A stretch of 64,000 nucleotides of DNA from Paracoccus marinus (GCF_007018965.1 NZ_VJYZ01000004.1:1-64000); one strand, 5' to 3'; numbered from the stretch's first letter, positions 1 through 10,141 are shown. Notes: a model not told the origin generated them from the letters alone. Numbers and translations are program-made.

Positions 1-1
1 C

Positions 2-268
2 AGAACGGCCGACCCGACTACCAATCTCAAACCCGCAGACTCTCGTTATGAACGAGGGACCCGAGGGGGGCAGGTCATTCGGAACATAGATCGCTTGCAA
101 ATCGATGACAGGGGCAAGGGCCTTGTTCTAACTTACGTCGAACAATCAAATGCTGTCGCTGTAGTGGACCGCGCAGTGCTATTCTACAGAAAATACGCCA
201 CTGTAAATTGGCCTTGGCAGGAAATCATTGATGAACTAGGTGACGAAGCGTTGGAAGGTGAGGCGTAA
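2..268 (+). CDS. 3' end of an unrecognised low-G+C gene
   Basis: An open frame enters from the left edge and ends at TAA 266-268, giving the last 88 residues of a protein whose start lies outside the window. I do not recognise the family. The visible part is soluble-looking, has no membrane segment, and includes a short aromatic stretch (FYRKYATVNWPW) before an acidic C-terminus. G+C is close to 50%, clearly below the roughly 70% of the neighbours, and codons ending in A or T are common, which suggests recent acquisition. It converges on lepA with only 3 nt between the two stops. That it is a real gene is an inference from the uninterrupted frame and its convergent stop. Confidence 0.6.
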   Translation, partial: RTADPTTNLKPADSRYERGTRGGQVIRNIDRLQIDDRGKGLVLTYVEQSNAVAVVDRAVLFYRKYATVNWPWQEIIDELGDEALEGEA

Positions 269-271
269 GCC

Positions 272-2071
272 TCACCCATCCATCTTCAACGCCGAAATAA
301 ACGCCGACTGCGGGATCTCCACCTTCCCGAACTGGCGCATCTTCTTCTTGCCCGCCTTCTGCTTCTCCAGCAGCTTCTTCTTCCGCGTGGCGTCCCCGCC
401 GTAGCACTTCGCCGTCACGTCCTTGCGCAGCGCCGCCAGAGTTTCCCGCGCGATGACCCGCCCGCCGATCGCCGCCTGGATCGGGATCTTGAACATGTGG
501 CGGGGGATCAGCTCCTTCAGCTTTTCCACCATCACCCGGCCGCGCGCCTCGGCGCGGTCGCGATGGACCATGATCGACAGGGCGTCCACCGGCTCGTCGT
601 TCACCAGGATCGACATCTTGACCAGGTTGTCCTCGCGGTATTCCGAGATCTGGTAGTCGAACGAGGCGTAGCCCTTGGTCACCGACTTCAGCCGGTCGTA
701 GAAGTCGAACACGACCTCTGCCAGCGGCAGGTCATAGACCGCCATCGCCCGGCTGCCCGCGTAGGTCAGGTCCATCTGGATTCCGCGCCGGTCCTGGCAC
801 AGCTTCAAGACGTCGCCCAAGTATTCGTCCGGGACCATGATCGTGGCCTTGATCCGCGGCTCCTCGATATGGTCCACCAGCGTCAGGTCGGGCATGTCGG
901 CGGGGTTGTGCAGTTCGCGCATCTCGCCGTCGCGCATGAACAGGCGGAACACCACGCTCGGCGCGGTGGTGATGAGGTCGAGGTCGTATTCCCGCTCCAG
1001 CCGGTCGCGGATCACCTCGAGGTGCAAGAGCCCCAGGAACCCGCAGCGGAAGCCGAAGCCGAGCGCGGCCGAGGTTTCCATCTCGTAGCTGAAGCTCGCG
1101 TCGTTCAGCGCCAGCTTCTCGATCGCGTCGCGCAGGGCGTCGAAGTCGGCGGCATCGACCGGGAAAAGGCCGCAGAACACCACCGGCTGCGCGGGCTTGA
1201 AGCCCGGCAGCGGCGCGTCGGTGCCGCGGCGTTCGTGGGTGATGGTGTCGCCGACGCGGGTGTCGCGGACCTGCTTGATCGACGCGGTGAAGACGCCGAT
1301 CTCGCCCGGCCCCAGTTCCGCGATGTCCTTCATGGCGGGCGTCAGGACCGCCAGCTTGTCGATGCCGTAGACGGCGCCGGTCTGCATCATCTTGACGCGG
1401 TCGCCGCGGCGGATCACCCCGTCCATGACCCGGATCATGACGACGACGCCCAGATAGGGGTCGTACCAGCTGTCCACCAGCATCGCCTTCAACGCCGCGT
1501 CGCGGGTGCCCTGGGGCGCGGGAAGGCGGGTCACGATCGCCTCAAGCACGTCGGGGATGCCCAAGCCCGTCTTGGCGGAGATCAGCACCGCGTCGGCGGC
1601 GTCGATGCCGATCACGTCCTCGATCTGCTCCTTCACGCGCTCGGGCTCGGCGGCGGGCAGGTCGATCTTGTTCAGCACCGGCACGATCTCGTGGCCCGCG
1701 TCGATCGCCTGATAGACGTTGGCGAGCGTCTGCGCCTCGACCCCTTGGGTCGCGTCCACCACCAGCAGCGAGCCTTCGACCGCGCGCATCGAGCGGCTGA
1801 CCTCATAGGCGAAATCGACGTGGCCGGGGGTGTCGATCAGGTTCAGGACATAGGTCTGCCCGTCCTTCGCCGGATAGGTGATGCGGACGGTGTTGGCCTT
1901 GATGGTGATGCCGCGCTCACGCTCGATATCCATGCTGTCGAGCAGCTGTTCCTTCATGTCGCGGTCGGCGACCGTGCCCGTCGACTGGATCAGCCGGTCG
2001 GCCAGCGTGGATTTGCCGTGGTCGATATGGGCCACGATCGAAAAATTGCGGATGAGATTGAGCTCTGTCAT
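272..2071 (-). CDS. lepA: Elongation factor 4 (LepA), ribosomal back-translocase GTPase
   Basis: 599 residues, the normal LepA length. The N-terminus has the GTPase P-loop AHIDHGKST near residue 15, the DTPGH G3 motif near residue 80, and NKID as G4. The C-terminus carries the LepA-specific Lys-rich tail ([23 protein letters not shown]) that separates it from EF-G. EF4 binds stalled or mistranslocated ribosomes and promotes back-translocation; it is cytosolic and membrane-associated. The start is ATG 2069-2071, with no strong Shine-Dalgarno sequence. An MliC-like gene lies upstream on the same strand, separated by 135 nt, so lepA probably has its own promoter. Confidence 0.97.
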   Translation of the reverse strand: MTELNLIRNFSIVAHIDHGKSTLADRLIQSTGTVADRDMKEQLLDSMDIERERGITIKANTVRITYPAKDGQTYVLNLIDTPGHVDFAYEVSRSMRAVEGSLLVVDATQGVEAQTLANVYQAIDAGHEIVPVLNKIDLPAAEPERVKEQIEDVIGIDAADAVLISAKTGLGIPDVLEAIVTRLPAPQGTRDAALKAMLVDSWYDPYLGVVVMIRVMDGVIRRGDRVKMMQTGAVYGIDKLAVLTPAMKDIAELGPGEIGVFTASIKQVRDTRVGDTITHERRGTDAPLPGFKPAQPVVFCGLFPVDAADFDALRDAIEKLALNDASFSYEMETSAALGFGFRCGFLGLLHLEVIRDRLEREYDLDLITTAPSVVFRLFMRDGEMRELHNPADMPDLTLVDHIEEPRIKATIMVPDEYLGDVLKLCQDRRGIQMDLTYAGSRAMAVYDLPLAEVVFDFYDRLKSVTKGYASFDYQISEYREDNLVKMSILVNDEPVDALSIMVHRDRAEARGRVMVEKLKELIPRHMFKIPIQAAIGGRVIARETLAALRKDVTAKCYGGDATRKKKLLEKQKAGKKKMRQFGKVEIPQSAFISALKMDG

Positions 2072-2112
2072 GATGACGCGGATATGCGCGGGAAAGCGCG
2101 GCCGGTCAATTT

Positions 2113-2136
2113 GAAAGGGGCGCGCGGCGCGCTTTC
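2113..2136 (-). terminator. Possible weak terminator between the MliC-like gene and lepA
   Basis: Imperfect inverted repeat: GAAAG and GCGCGC on one side pair with GCGCGC and CTTTC on the other, with a bulge of two or three G. Read on the minus strand it is followed by CAAATT, not by a clean T tract. It could end the upstream gene's transcript. Confidence 0.3.
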
Positions 2137-2206
2137 AGGGGAATGGCAGGGCGCGCGCGCAGGAACGCCCGTGCGGCCCGGTCCCGCAGACCGCACGCGT
2201 CGCGTC

Positions 2207-2695
2207 TCAGCGTTGGGCGGCGCAGTTCTCGGCGATCACGGTGTCCTGGTCTTCGTACAGGGTCGCGTCGTCGCCCTTGGTCAGCAGCTCGTAGGTCTGG
2301 TTGACGTTGACGGGCACGTAGCGCGCGCCCGATGCGGACACCGCGACCTGCATCGGGATCAGCTCGTCGTTGTGCGACACGACGGCGAAGGACGAACCCG
2401 AGGCCGTGTTGACGAAGATCGCGTCCATCATCTTCCCGCCGTCGCAGGAATAGGCGATCCGCTCGATCGTGTCGCCCTCGGATGGCGCGGTGCCGGGCAT
2501 GTCGGTGGGCGCGGGCTCGGCCGTGGTGACGGGGGGCGGCGCGGGCGGGATCGTGGCGTCGGTCGGCCCTGAACCGGAGGCGGTGTCCGGCGCAGCCGCC
2601 GGCGCGGCCTCCGGCGCAGGTTGCGGGGCGGCGGTCTGCGCGTGCAGCGGGCCTGCGGCAAGCAGCGCGGCGGCAAGGATCATCGTCCGGGTCAT
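2207..2695 (-). CDS. Secreted MliC-like (C-type lysozyme inhibitor family) protein
   Basis: 162 residues. A signal peptide (hydrophobic AAALLAAG ending LHAQ) is followed by about 60 residues rich in Ala and Pro. A C-terminal domain of about 85 residues has the MliC layout: an early Tyr-x-Cys, a hydrophobic strand with a small-residue turn, ASGARYVPVN, then a strand with KGDDATLYEDQ and a late Cys (NCAAQ). The MliC family inhibits host c-type lysozymes in the periplasm or envelope; inhibition here is inferred from the fold only. The start at 2695 was chosen because AAGGGG sits 6 nt upstream; the ATG at 2701 would overlap that site. There is no lipobox, so the protein is probably periplasmic. 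Confidence 0.7.
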   Translation of the reverse strand: MTRTMILAAALLAAGPLHAQTAAPQPAPEAAPAAAPDTASGSGPTDATIPPAPPPVTTAEPAPTDMPGTAPSEGDTIERIAYSCDGGKMMDAIFVNTASGSSFAVVSHNDELIPMQVAVSASGARYVPVNVNQTYELLTKGDDATLYEDQDTVIAENCAAQR

Positions 2696-2842
2696 CTGCA
2701 TCCCCTTTTGGGTCATGGCGGTTCGTGCCCCATAACGCCCAAGCGGCACGGCGGGTCCGCGCCGTTAGCGCAACCGGCCTTTCACCCGTGCCACGGTCTG
2801 CTAAGGGAACGGCACCCTTTCCAGTCGCGGAGCCCGCATCCC

Positions 2843-3772
2843 ATGCAGATGACCGATACCGTCAAGAAGATCCTGGCCAACTACGAAGGCGAGAACCCCG
2901 GCGTCAAAGCCAACCTCGCCCGCATGCTGATGCAGGGCAAGCTTGCCGGCACCGGCAAGATGGTCATCCTGCCCGTGGACCAGGGCTTCGAGCATGGCCC
3001 CGCGCGGTCGTTCGCCAAGAACCCGCTGGGCTACGACCCCCACTATCACTATCAGCTGGCGATTGACGCGGGGCTGAGCGCCTATGCGGCTCCCCTGGGC
3101 ATGATCGAGGCGGGCGCCGACACCTATGCCGGCCAGATCCCGACGATCCTGAAGTGCAACAGCGCCAACAGCCTGATGTCGGACACCGCGGGCAAGAACC
3201 AGGCTGTGACCGCGACCGTGCAGGACGCGCTGCGGCTCGGCTGCGCCGCCATCGGCTTCACCATCTACCCGGGTTCGGACCTGGCGCTCGACATGTTCGA
3301 GGAAATCTCGGAAATGCGGGCCGAGGCGGCCTCGGTCGGCATCCCGACGGTGATCTGGTCCTATCCGCGCGGCGAGGCGATCACCAAGGAAGGCGAGACC
3401 GCGATCGACATCGCCGCCTACGCGGCCCAAATCGCGGCGCTATTGGGCGCCCACATCATCAAGATCAAGCTGTCCACCGACGTGCTTGAGAACAAGGACG
3501 CCAAGAAGGTCTACGAGGAACAGGGGATCGACGTCTCGACCCAGGCCAAGCGCGTGGAACACTGCATGCAGGCGGCCTTTGGCGGACGCCGGATCGTGGT
3601 GTTCTCGGGCGGCGCGGCCAAGGGCTCGGACGCGGTCTTCGAGGACGCGATCGCGATCCGCGACGGCGGCGGCAACGGCTCGATCATCGGCCGCAACAGC
3701 TTCCAGCGCTCGCGCGAGGACGCGCTTGAGATGCTGGGCAAGCTGGTGGACATCTATCTCGGCAAGGCCTGA
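2843..3772 (+). CDS. Fructose-bisphosphate aldolase class I, DhnA/FbaB type
   Basis: 309 residues, typical of the archaeal-type (DhnA) class I aldolases. The sequence has the family features MVILPVDQGFEHGP near residue 36, a Lys-rich strand IIKIKLS that would carry the Schiff-base lysine, and the C-terminal phosphate-binding segment with GGNGSIIGRNSFQR. The enzyme cleaves fructose-1,6-bisphosphate to dihydroxyacetone phosphate and glyceraldehyde-3-phosphate through a lysine Schiff base, without metal. It stands alone as a transcription unit, with a strong terminator 22 nt after the stop. An in-frame extension upstream lacks the family's similarity and is not used as the start. Confidence 0.93.
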   Translation: MQMTDTVKKILANYEGENPGVKANLARMLMQGKLAGTGKMVILPVDQGFEHGPARSFAKNPLGYDPHYHYQLAIDAGLSAYAAPLGMIEAGADTYAGQIPTILKCNSANSLMSDTAGKNQAVTATVQDALRLGCAAIGFTIYPGSDLALDMFEEISEMRAEAASVGIPTVIWSYPRGEAITKEGETAIDIAAYAAQIAALLGAHIIKIKLSTDVLENKDAKKVYEEQGIDVSTQAKRVEHCMQAAFGGRRIVVFSGGAAKGSDAVFEDAIAIRDGGGNGSIIGRNSFQRSREDALEMLGKLVDIYLGKA

Positions 3773-3794
3773 TTTCAGGGTCTGAACGACGACG

Positions 3795-3823
3795 CGGGCG
3801 GCGGGGTTTCCGCCGCCCGTTTT
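3795..3823 (+). terminator. Rho-independent terminator of the aldolase gene
   Basis: Perfect 10-bp stem (3795-3804 with 3810-3819), a 5-nt GGTTT loop, then TTTT. It lies 22 nt beyond the aldolase stop. Confidence 0.9.
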
Positions 3824-3916
3824 CACGACCAATCCCTGACTGACCGGCCGGCCGGCGCCGATGCGGCGGCCCGGCGCGATCGCAGCGTTAGCCGACCACC
3901 CACCGCCAGGTGCCTC

Positions 3917-5050
3917 TTGTCCCGTCTGCCTTCCCCGATCCGGCGCGCGCTGCGCAGCCTTGGCCCCGTCGCAACCGTTCCGCTGACGGAATCCGGTCGC
4001 GCGGCGCTGGGGGCGATGCTGGGGATCGGCATCGCCGCGCTTCTGGCCACTGCCGCGACGGATGGGCTGTTCCTTTGGCACTTCGTCCTGATGGCACCGT
4101 TCGGCGCGACGGCGACGCTTATCTTTGCGGCGCCGAACAGTCCGCTCGCTCAGCCCTGGCCGGTGTTCGTCGGCACGCTGGTGTCCGCGCTGGTGGCGGT
4201 GGCGGTCAGCATGGCGGTGCCGCAGACGGTCGTCGCGGCGCCGCTGGCGGTGGCGCTGGCGATCTTTGTCATGGCGCTGTGCCGCGCGACCCACCCGCCC
4301 GGTGGCGCGGTCGCGCTGATGGTGCCGCTGGCCGGGCCGGCCCATGCGGACCCCGCCTGGCCGTTCCTGCCGCTGGCTACAGGCACCTTGCTGCTGATCG
4401 GGATCGGCGTCCTGTTCGCCCGCGCCACGGGCCGGCGCTACCCGTTCCGGCATGTCGGCGACGCCAACGCCGTCGGCACCGGCGACCCCGACCCGGTGGA
4501 ACGCACGGGCCTGTCCGAGGACGAGCTTGCCGGCATCCTTACGCGCTATCGCCAGTCGCTGAACCTCGGGGTCGAGGATCTCGCCCGGCTGATCGCCGCC
4601 GCCGAGGTCGAGGCCGCCGGCAACCGGATCGGCACCGGCACCGTCGCCTCGATCATGTCGCGCGACTTGGTCACCGTCGCCCCCGACACGCCACTGGACG
4701 AGATCGCGGGCCTGTTCGTGCGCCACGGCTTCACCTCGTTGCCGGTGGTGGACGCGGACGGGGCGTTCCGCGGCGTCATCTTCCAACTGCACCTGATCGC
4801 GCGGCAGGCGGCCGCCCCGCAGCGGCGTCGTCGGCTGACCCCCGCGCCCGACCGCGCCCTTGCGCGCGACATCATGGACGCGGCGCCCGTGACAGCCGCC
4901 CCCGCGACGCCGGTGGCGGCCCTGCTGGTGCCGCTGGCGATCAGCGGAACCGACGCGGTGCCGATCCTGGATGCCGGGCGGCTAGTCGGGATCGTGACGC
5001 AGACCGACCTGATCGCGGCGCTGGCGCGGCACGTCCCCGAAGGCCGCTGA
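3917..5050 (+). CDS. HPP-family membrane protein with C-terminal CBS pair
   Basis: 377 residues. Residues 20-175 form an HPP-type membrane domain with about four to five hydrophobic segments and the family stretch WHFVLMAPFGATATLIF; the pattern ATHPPGGAVAL holds the HPP signature. Residues 225-375 hold two CBS domains (IMSRDLVTVAPD and DIMDAAPVTAAPA), which commonly sense adenosine nucleotides. HPP proteins are integral membrane proteins, and some take part in nitrite transport; substrate and regulation here are unknown. Translation must start at TTG 3917, since no ATG or GTG precedes the domain in frame; AGG lies 6 nt upstream. It sits between the aldolase terminator and ftsY. Confidence 0.87.
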   Translation: MSRLPSPIRRALRSLGPVATVPLTESGRAALGAMLGIGIAALLATAATDGLFLWHFVLMAPFGATATLIFAAPNSPLAQPWPVFVGTLVSALVAVAVSMAVPQTVVAAPLAVALAIFVMALCRATHPPGGAVALMVPLAGPAHADPAWPFLPLATGTLLLIGIGVLFARATGRRYPFRHVGDANAVGTGDPDPVERTGLSEDELAGILTRYRQSLNLGVEDLARLIAAAEVEAAGNRIGTGTVASIMSRDLVTVAPDTPLDEIAGLFVRHGFTSLPVVDADGAFRGVIFQLHLIARQAAAPQRRRRLTPAPDRALARDIMDAAPVTAAPATPVAALLVPLAISGTDAVPILDAGRLVGIVTQTDLIAALARHVPEGR

Positions 5051-5114
5051 CAGCTGCGGCTTTCACTTCGGCCGCAAAGACCCTAGGTTCCCGCAGCGAA
5101 AACCCGAGGTGGCC

Positions 5115-6185
5115 ATGTCCTTTCTGTCCAAGCTGCGCGACCGTCTGACCAAGTCATCGTCCCGGATCAGCGCCGGTCTGGATGAGGTGATCGGCGACGC
5201 GCCCGCCCCGGCCGCGCCCCCTCAAGCCGCCCCCGCCCCGGCCCCGCAGACCCCGGGAGTGCCGCACCCGCCGACGCCTGCCGTCCCCCGCCCTGCCCCC
5301 GACCGCCCCGGCCTCGTCGACCGCCTGCTTGGCCGCGAGACGGCCCCGGCCGAGCCGCGGCGGGAACTGGACGACGCGATGCTGGAAGACCTGGAGGACA
5401 TGCTGATCGCGGCCGACATGGGCACCGACACCGCGCTGCGCGTCACCGCCAACATCGCCGAGGGCCGCATGGGCCGCCGCATCGGCGCGACCGAGCTGAA
5501 GCAGGCGCTGGCCGACGAGGTCACGCGGATCATGACCCCCGTCGCGCGGCCGCTGCCGCTTTACCCGAAAAAGCCGCAGGTCGTGCTGGTCGTGGGCGTC
5601 AACGGATCGGGCAAGACCACCACCATCGGCAAGCTCGCGAGCCAGTTCCGCGCCGCCGGCAAGAAGGTCGTGATCGCCGCTGGCGACACCTTCCGCGCCG
5701 CCGCCGTCGAGCAGTTGCAGGTCTGGGGCCAGCGCGCGGGCGTGCCCGTCATGGTCGCCGCGCACGGGTCGGACCCGGCAAGCCTCGCCTTCGACGCCAT
5801 GACCCGGGCCGAGGCGGAGGGCGCGGACCTGCTGATGATCGACACCGCGGGCCGGCTTCAGAACCGCGCCGACCTGATGGAGGAGCTTGCCAAGATCGTC
5901 CGCGTGATCCGCAAGAAGGACCCGACCGCGCCGCACAACACCCTGCTGGTGCTGGACGCGACCACCGGCCAGAACGCGCTTTCGCAGGTCGAAACCTTCC
6001 GCAAGCTCGCCGACGTGTCGGGGCTGGTGATGACCAAGCTCGACGGCACCGCGCGGGGCGGGGTGCTGGTGGCGCTGGCCGACAAGTTCGGGCTGCCGAT
6101 CCACGCGATCGGCGTGGGCGAGCAGATCGACGACCTCGACGCCTTCGACGCGGGCGAGTTCGCGCGGGCGCTGGTCGGGATTTAG
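5115..6185 (+). CDS. ftsY: Signal recognition particle receptor FtsY
   Basis: 356 residues. A short variable N-terminus with a Pro/Ala-rich stretch (about residues 35-75) is followed by the SRP-type NG domain: P-loop [10 protein letters not shown] near residue 160, DTAGR, and [10 protein letters not shown] near the C-terminus. FtsY is the membrane-associated GTPase that docks SRP-ribosome complexes at the translocon for co-translational insertion. It lacks the long acidic A domain of the E. coli protein, as is usual in alphaproteobacteria. The start was set at ATG 5115, with GAGGT 4 nt upstream; the in-frame GTG six nt earlier overlaps that site. Confidence 0.96.
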   Translation: MSFLSKLRDRLTKSSSRISAGLDEVIGDAPAPAAPPQAAPAPAPQTPGVPHPPTPAVPRPAPDRPGLVDRLLGRETAPAEPRRELDDAMLEDLEDMLIAADMGTDTALRVTANIAEGRMGRRIGATELKQALADEVTRIMTPVARPLPLYPKKPQVVLVVGVNGSGKTTTIGKLASQFRAAGKKVVIAAGDTFRAAAVEQLQVWGQRAGVPVMVAAHGSDPASLAFDAMTRAEAEGADLLMIDTAGRLQNRADLMEELAKIVRVIRKKDPTAPHNTLLVLDATTGQNALSQVETFRKLADVSGLVMTKLDGTARGGVLVALADKFGLPIHAIGVGEQIDDLDAFDAGEFARALVGI

Positions 6186-6236
6186 GCGGGTCGGGGCTTA
6201 CGCTGGACGGGATCTAGGCCGGTCGGGGTAGGGAAA

Positions 6237-6264
6237 GGCCGCCGTCCCGGTCGGGACAGCGGCC
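6237..6264 (-). terminator. Hairpin terminator between ftsY and the DUF2171 gene
   Basis: Nearly perfect 28-nt inverted repeat: GGCCGC and GTCCCG pair with CGGGAC and GCGGCC, with one mismatch and a tight loop. On the minus strand it is followed by TTTCCC, so it best serves the DUF2171 gene. It could also stop convergent ftsY transcripts. Confidence 0.7.
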
Positions 6265-6284
6265 GTCCAGAAGGTCGCTGGCGC

Positions 6285-6569
6285 TCAGCGCTGCGCGTTC
6301 TTCTCGTCCAGGCGGACGGACGATCCGTCCTCTTCTTCCAGCAGCTGCTGGGCGTTGGCGGCATCCGCCGACAGCCACACCTTGCCGCCGTCGCACGACG
6401 CCACGGCCGACAGCTGCACATAGTGGTGGTGCTCGTCGTTCTGGCCGTGCTCCTCGTCCTTGCGGACCAGCTTGATGCGGTCGCCCTGGACGTGATCGAC
6501 CTTGCCGACATGGACCCCGTCGGCGCCGACGACTTCCATGTGTTCCTTGATCTCGCTTGCGTTGACCAT
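6285..6569 (-). CDS. DUF2171 domain protein, His/acid-rich
   Basis: 94 residues. The N-terminus (VNASEIKEHMEVVGADG) and the VGKVDHVQGDRIKL strand match the DUF2171 (PRC-barrel-like) family. The middle has a His-rich segment (EEHGQNDEHHHYVQL), followed by VWLSADAA. The biochemical role of the family is unknown; small PRC-barrel-like proteins are often stress-related, but nothing here proves that. The start at 6569 has AGGGAG 6 nt upstream. It is a single-gene unit with its own terminator, convergent with ftsY. Confidence 0.8.
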   Translation of the reverse strand: MVNASEIKEHMEVVGADGVHVGKVDHVQGDRIKLVRKDEEHGQNDEHHHYVQLSAVASCDGGKVWLSADAANAQQLLEEEDGSSVRLDEKNAQR

Positions 6570-6644
6570 CACGGTCTCCCTTGTTGCAGCTTCGTCGCCC
6601 AACGCGCGAGGATGGGTTTCGATCCCGGCGGAAGCGCCGCGGGG

Positions 6645-7343
6645 TCAGACGGCGTGCAGATCGCGGGGGATGCCAAGCCGGTCCGCGAATGCGCGCAGGT
6701 CGGGCGTCTCGGCCGCCGCGCGCCCCGCCAGCAGCGTCGCCTGGCTGGCGTGGATCAGCCCGTCCGACAGGACCTTGAGATGGTTGGCGCGCAGCGTCTC
6801 GCCGGAACTGGTGATGTCGGCGATCGCCTCGGCGGAGTGGTTCAGTACCGTGCCCTCGGTCGCGCCCTGGCTGTCCACCAGCTGATAGTCCGCGACCTCG
6901 TGCGCCGACAGGAACGCGCGGACGAGGCGGTGGTACTTGGTCGCGATGCGCAGCCGGAAACCGTGCGACAGGCGAAAGTCGCGCGCGATGGACGCAAGGT
7001 CGTCCAGGTCCTCGCAGTCGCGCCAGCAGGCCGGGACCGCCAACACCAGGTCGGCGTGGCCGAAACCCATCGGCGCGAGCTCGACCACGTCCGAACGCCA
7101 GCCCGCCAGCTTTTCGCGCACCAGGTCCGTGCCGGTGACGCCCAGCTGGATCCGGCCCGCCGCAAGTTCGCGCGGGATCTCGCCCGCCGACAACATGACC
7201 AGCGACACGCCCTCCGCCCCCTCGACCGCGCCCGCGTATTCGCGGTCCGACCCGTTCCGCGACAGGCGCACGCCGCGCGCGGCGAACCAGTCGAAGGTCT
7301 GTTCCATCAGCCGCCCTTTCGACGGCACGCCCAGCTTCAGCAT
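6645..7343 (-). CDS. hisG: ATP phosphoribosyltransferase, short form (HisG-S)
   Basis: 232 residues, the short HisG form without the C-terminal regulatory domain. Family motifs include [15 protein letters not shown] at the N-terminus, GVTGTDLVRE near residue 80, and the PRPP-binding region near VDSQGATEGTVL. It joins ATP and PRPP in the first step of histidine synthesis. Short HisG needs HisZ as regulatory partner, and hisZ lies directly upstream with its stop overlapping this start by 7 nt, so the subunits are translationally coupled. Confidence 0.96.
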   Translation of the reverse strand: MLKLGVPSKGRLMEQTFDWFAARGVRLSRNGSDREYAGAVEGAEGVSLVMLSAGEIPRELAAGRIQLGVTGTDLVREKLAGWRSDVVELAPMGFGHADLVLAVPACWRDCEDLDDLASIARDFRLSHGFRLRIATKYHRLVRAFLSAHEVADYQLVDSQGATEGTVLNHSAEAIADITSSGETLRANHLKVLSDGLIHASQATLLAGRAAAETPDLRAFADRLGIPRDLHAV

Positions 7344-8398
7344 CGATCAAGCTCGGCCAGAAGGCCGGGGCGGATGATGCCCCCCACGGCGGGGATCGCC
7401 GCCCCCTGCCCCAGCACCGCCGTCAGCGCGTCGTAGCGCCCGCCCGACGCGACCGGCGGCCAGTCGGCCCGGCCCGGCGCGGTGAAGCTGAAGGTGAAGC
7501 CGTCGTAATATTCCATCGTCTGCCGGCCGTGGCTCGCGTCGAAGTGGATCGTTCCGGGATCGACGCCAAGCGCGCCGAGGTCGCGCAGGCGCGCCGCCAG
7601 ACGCTCGGTGGCCTCCGCGATCGCGGGCATGTGGTCCGCCAGCACGCGCAACTCGTCCAGCGCCTCGGGCGCGGGGCCGGCGACGGCGAACAGGCGCTGC
7701 AGCCGCTTGTGCCAGATCGCGGGCAGCGTCGGCTCGGCCCGGTGGCTTTCCAGCCGCTCGATCCGGGCATCCATCTCGGGGACGCCGCGTAGGCCCGTCC
7801 ACGGCGCGTCGTTGACCGCGAAGTGGCGGGGCGCGACCGGGGCGGAGAACCGGTCGAGCAGGCGCGCGAACCGCGTGGGCCGCCAGATGTGGTGGGCGAG
7901 GATCGCGCGCCGCGCGTCCGACAGCGGCAGCCCCGCGACCGCGTCGAGGATCAGGTCCATGTCGCCGATGGTGGCCGACAGCCGATAGGGCGCGAGGATG
8001 CCGTGAAACAGCGCGAACACCTCGGCATCGGCGCGGCGGTCGCGCGAAAACAGCTCAAACCCCGCTTGCAGGTATTCGTTGTCGCGCGGCTGCGCGGGGC
8101 GGGTGTCGCCGTGATCCTGCTTGCGGAACACCTCGCCCAGATAGCAGTAGCGCGCGGGGTCGGCGCCGCCCGCCATGTGCATCTGCACCACCGGCACGGT
8201 GAAGTCGGGGCGCAGCACGACCTCGCCCCGCACCGGGTCGGTGGTGAGATAGGCGCGGGCGCGGATATCCTCGCCGTAAAGGTCGAGCAGCGTGGCCGAC
8301 GGCAGCAGCACGTCTGGCGCGACCTCGGCCGCGCCCGCCGCCGTGAACGCATCGAGGATGCGGCGCCCCACCGCCGCCTTGGCGGTGCGGGGAATCAT
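7337..8398 (-). CDS. hisZ: ATP phosphoribosyltransferase regulatory subunit HisZ
   Basis: 353 residues. It resembles the catalytic core of histidyl-tRNA synthetase ([33 protein letters not shown]) but lacks the tRNA-binding C-terminal domain, which is typical of HisZ. HisZ forms an octamer with short HisG and confers activity and histidine feedback. The start ATG 8396-8398 overlaps the hisS stop as ATGA. An upstream in-frame extension inside hisS is not used. The order hisS-hisZ-hisG on one strand gives a compact histidine unit. Confidence 0.95.
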   Translation of the reverse strand: MIPRTAKAAVGRRILDAFTAAGAAEVAPDVLLPSATLLDLYGEDIRARAYLTTDPVRGEVVLRPDFTVPVVQMHMAGGADPARYCYLGEVFRKQDHGDTRPAQPRDNEYLQAGFELFSRDRRADAEVFALFHGILAPYRLSATIGDMDLILDAVAGLPLSDARRAILAHHIWRPTRFARLLDRFSAPVAPRHFAVNDAPWTGLRGVPEMDARIERLESHRAEPTLPAIWHKRLQRLFAVAGPAPEALDELRVLADHMPAIAEATERLAARLRDLGALGVDPGTIHFDASHGRQTMEYYDGFTFSFTAPGRADWPPVASGGRYDALTAVLGQGAAIPAVGGIIRPGLLAELDRC

Positions 8399-9894
8399 CC
8401 GGCGGGACGCCCGCGCGCCAGCATTTCGCGGACCGTGGCGACCAGCGCGTCGCGCGCGACCTCGACCTGCGCGGGCTGGGATTTCCATTCCTCGACCGTC
8501 GCTTCCGCCGCGATCATCGCGCCGAGGATGAGGTCTTTCACCTGCACCACGCCCCGCGCCGCCTCGTCCGCGCCCTGTATGATCGCCGCCGGCGAGGCGC
8601 GCTTGTCCGCGTATTTCAGCTGGTTGCCGAAGTTCTTGGGGTTGCCGAGATAAACCTCGGCCCGGATGCCCGCCGACCGCAGATCGGCGGCCATCGCCTG
8701 ATAGTCGGTCATCCGGTCTCGGTCCATCACCGTGACGACCACCGGCCCGACCTCGTCCAACCGCGCCAGGCCCTTCTCGCGCAGCGCGGCGAGCAGCCGG
8801 TCCACGCCGATGGAAAGCCCGGTCGCGGGCACCTTCTGGCCCGTGAACCGTTCGACCAGATCGTCATAGCGCCCGCCGCCCGCGACCGACCCGAACTGCC
8901 GCTTGCGGCCCTTGTCGTCGAGGATCTCGAACGTAAGCTCCGCCTCGAACACCGGGCCGGTGTAATAGCCAAGCCCCCGCACGATCGAGGGGTCGATCAC
9001 GACCCGGTCCGCGCCCATGCCGATCGCGTCCAGCACCGCCGCGATCTCGGCCAGCTCGTCCACGCCCTCGGCCCCCATCGCCGATGCGCCGACCGCCGCC
9101 CGCAGGTTCGCCAGCGTCGCGTCGTTGCTGGCCCCGCGCGAGGTCAGGAACGAGATCACCGGCTCTGCCTGCGCGGGCTCAAGCCCCACGCCCTCGATTT
9201 CCGCGCCCGAGGCGTCGGTGCGGCCGGTGGTCAGCAGGTCGCGCACGCCCGCCTCGCCGATCTTGTCGAACTTGTCGATGGTCCGCAGCACGTCCGCGGC
9301 CTGGGCCCCATCGGTCACGCCCATCGCGTCCAGCACGCCGTTCAGGACCTTGCGGTTGTTCACCCGCACCAGATAATCGCCGCGCGCGATCCCGGCCGCT
9401 TCCAGCGCGTCGGCGAGCATCGCGATGATCTCGGCATCCGCCACGACGCTGGACGAACCCACCGTGTCCGCGTCGCACTGATAGAACTGCCGGAACCGCC
9501 CCGGACCCGGCTTCTCGTTGCGCCACACCGGACCCATCGCATAGCGCCGGTAAGGCGAAGGCAGGTCATTGCGGTACTGCGCCGCGACGCGCGCCAAGGG
9601 CGCGGTCAGGTCGTAGCGCAGCGCCAGCCAGTCGCCGGAACCGCCGCCGGGCACCGCCTCTTCCTGCCAGGCGAACACGCCCGCGTTGGGGCGGTCCACG
9701 TCGGGCAGGAACTTGCCCAGCGCCTCGACCGTCTCGATCCCGCTGGTTTCCAGCGCGTCGAAGCCGTGGCGGTGATAGACCTCGGCGATCCGGTCCAGCA
9801 TCGCCTTGCGTTCCGACACCTCGGCGCCGAAATAGTCCCGGAAGCCCTTCGGCGTCTCGGCGCGCGGACGGCGCGGTTTCTGGTCCTTGGCCAT
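8395..9894 (-). CDS. hisS: Histidyl-tRNA synthetase
   Basis: 499 residues. It is a class II aminoacyl-tRNA synthetase with [13 protein letters not shown] at the N-terminus, [12 protein letters not shown] (motif 2 region), [21 protein letters not shown], and the HisA signature [12 protein letters not shown]. The C-terminal anticodon domain starts near residue 400. It charges tRNA-His. It is longer than the E. coli enzyme (424 aa), as is normal for the alphaproteobacterial type. The start at 9894 has AGGA 7 nt upstream. It is the first gene of hisS-hisZ-hisG and is divergent from slyX across a 46-nt gap. Confidence 0.96.
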   Translation of the reverse strand: MAKDQKPRRPRAETPKGFRDYFGAEVSERKAMLDRIAEVYHRHGFDALETSGIETVEALGKFLPDVDRPNAGVFAWQEEAVPGGGSGDWLALRYDLTAPLARVAAQYRNDLPSPYRRYAMGPVWRNEKPGPGRFRQFYQCDADTVGSSSVVADAEIIAMLADALEAAGIARGDYLVRVNNRKVLNGVLDAMGVTDGAQAADVLRTIDKFDKIGEAGVRDLLTTGRTDASGAEIEGVGLEPAQAEPVISFLTSRGASNDATLANLRAAVGASAMGAEGVDELAEIAAVLDAIGMGADRVVIDPSIVRGLGYYTGPVFEAELTFEILDDKGRKRQFGSVAGGGRYDDLVERFTGQKVPATGLSIGVDRLLAALREKGLARLDEVGPVVVTVMDRDRMTDYQAMAADLRSAGIRAEVYLGNPKNFGNQLKYADKRASPAAIIQGADEAARGVVQVKDLILGAMIAAEATVEEWKSQPAQVEVARDALVATVREMLARGRPAG

Positions 9895-9940
9895 GACGGT
9901 ATCCTGCTGATGCCGGGCCGGATTAGCGGAAGGGGGCGGC

Positions 9941-10141
9941 ATGGACAAGTTGCAGACGGTCGAGGAACGGGTGGCGCATCTGCAGCGCATGGTGGACGAC
10001 CTGTCCGACGTGGTCGCGCGGCAGGACGCCGAGATCCGCCGCCTTGCCCGCCACGTCGGCCTGCTGATGGAACGAGAGGCCGACCGCGAGGCGGCCGAGG
10101 GCGCGATCCCCCTGACCGACCAGCGTCCGCCGCACTGGTAG
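9941..10141 (+). CDS. slyX: SlyX family protein
   Basis: 66 residues with an N-terminal heptad-like coiled coil ([25 protein letters not shown]) and the SlyX-type C-terminal PPHW ending. SlyX proteins are small coiled-coil proteins of unknown function; the name comes from genetic linkage to slyD in E. coli. AAGGGG lies 5 nt upstream of the ATG. It is divergent from hisS, so the short 46-nt gap must hold both promoters. Confidence 0.88.
   Translation: MDKLQTVEERVAHLQRMVDDLSDVVARQDAEIRRLARHVGLLMEREADREAAEGAIPLTDQRPPHW

Noticed and set aside
497..2572. Long plus-strand open frame of 691 codons opposite lepA
   Set aside because: High G+C suppresses stop codons on the opposite strand. The frame has no family features, no start signal, and mirrors lepA codons. 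Similar antisense frames (for example 3440-4792, 16636-18348, 18015-20417, 48212-50599) were rejected for the same reason.
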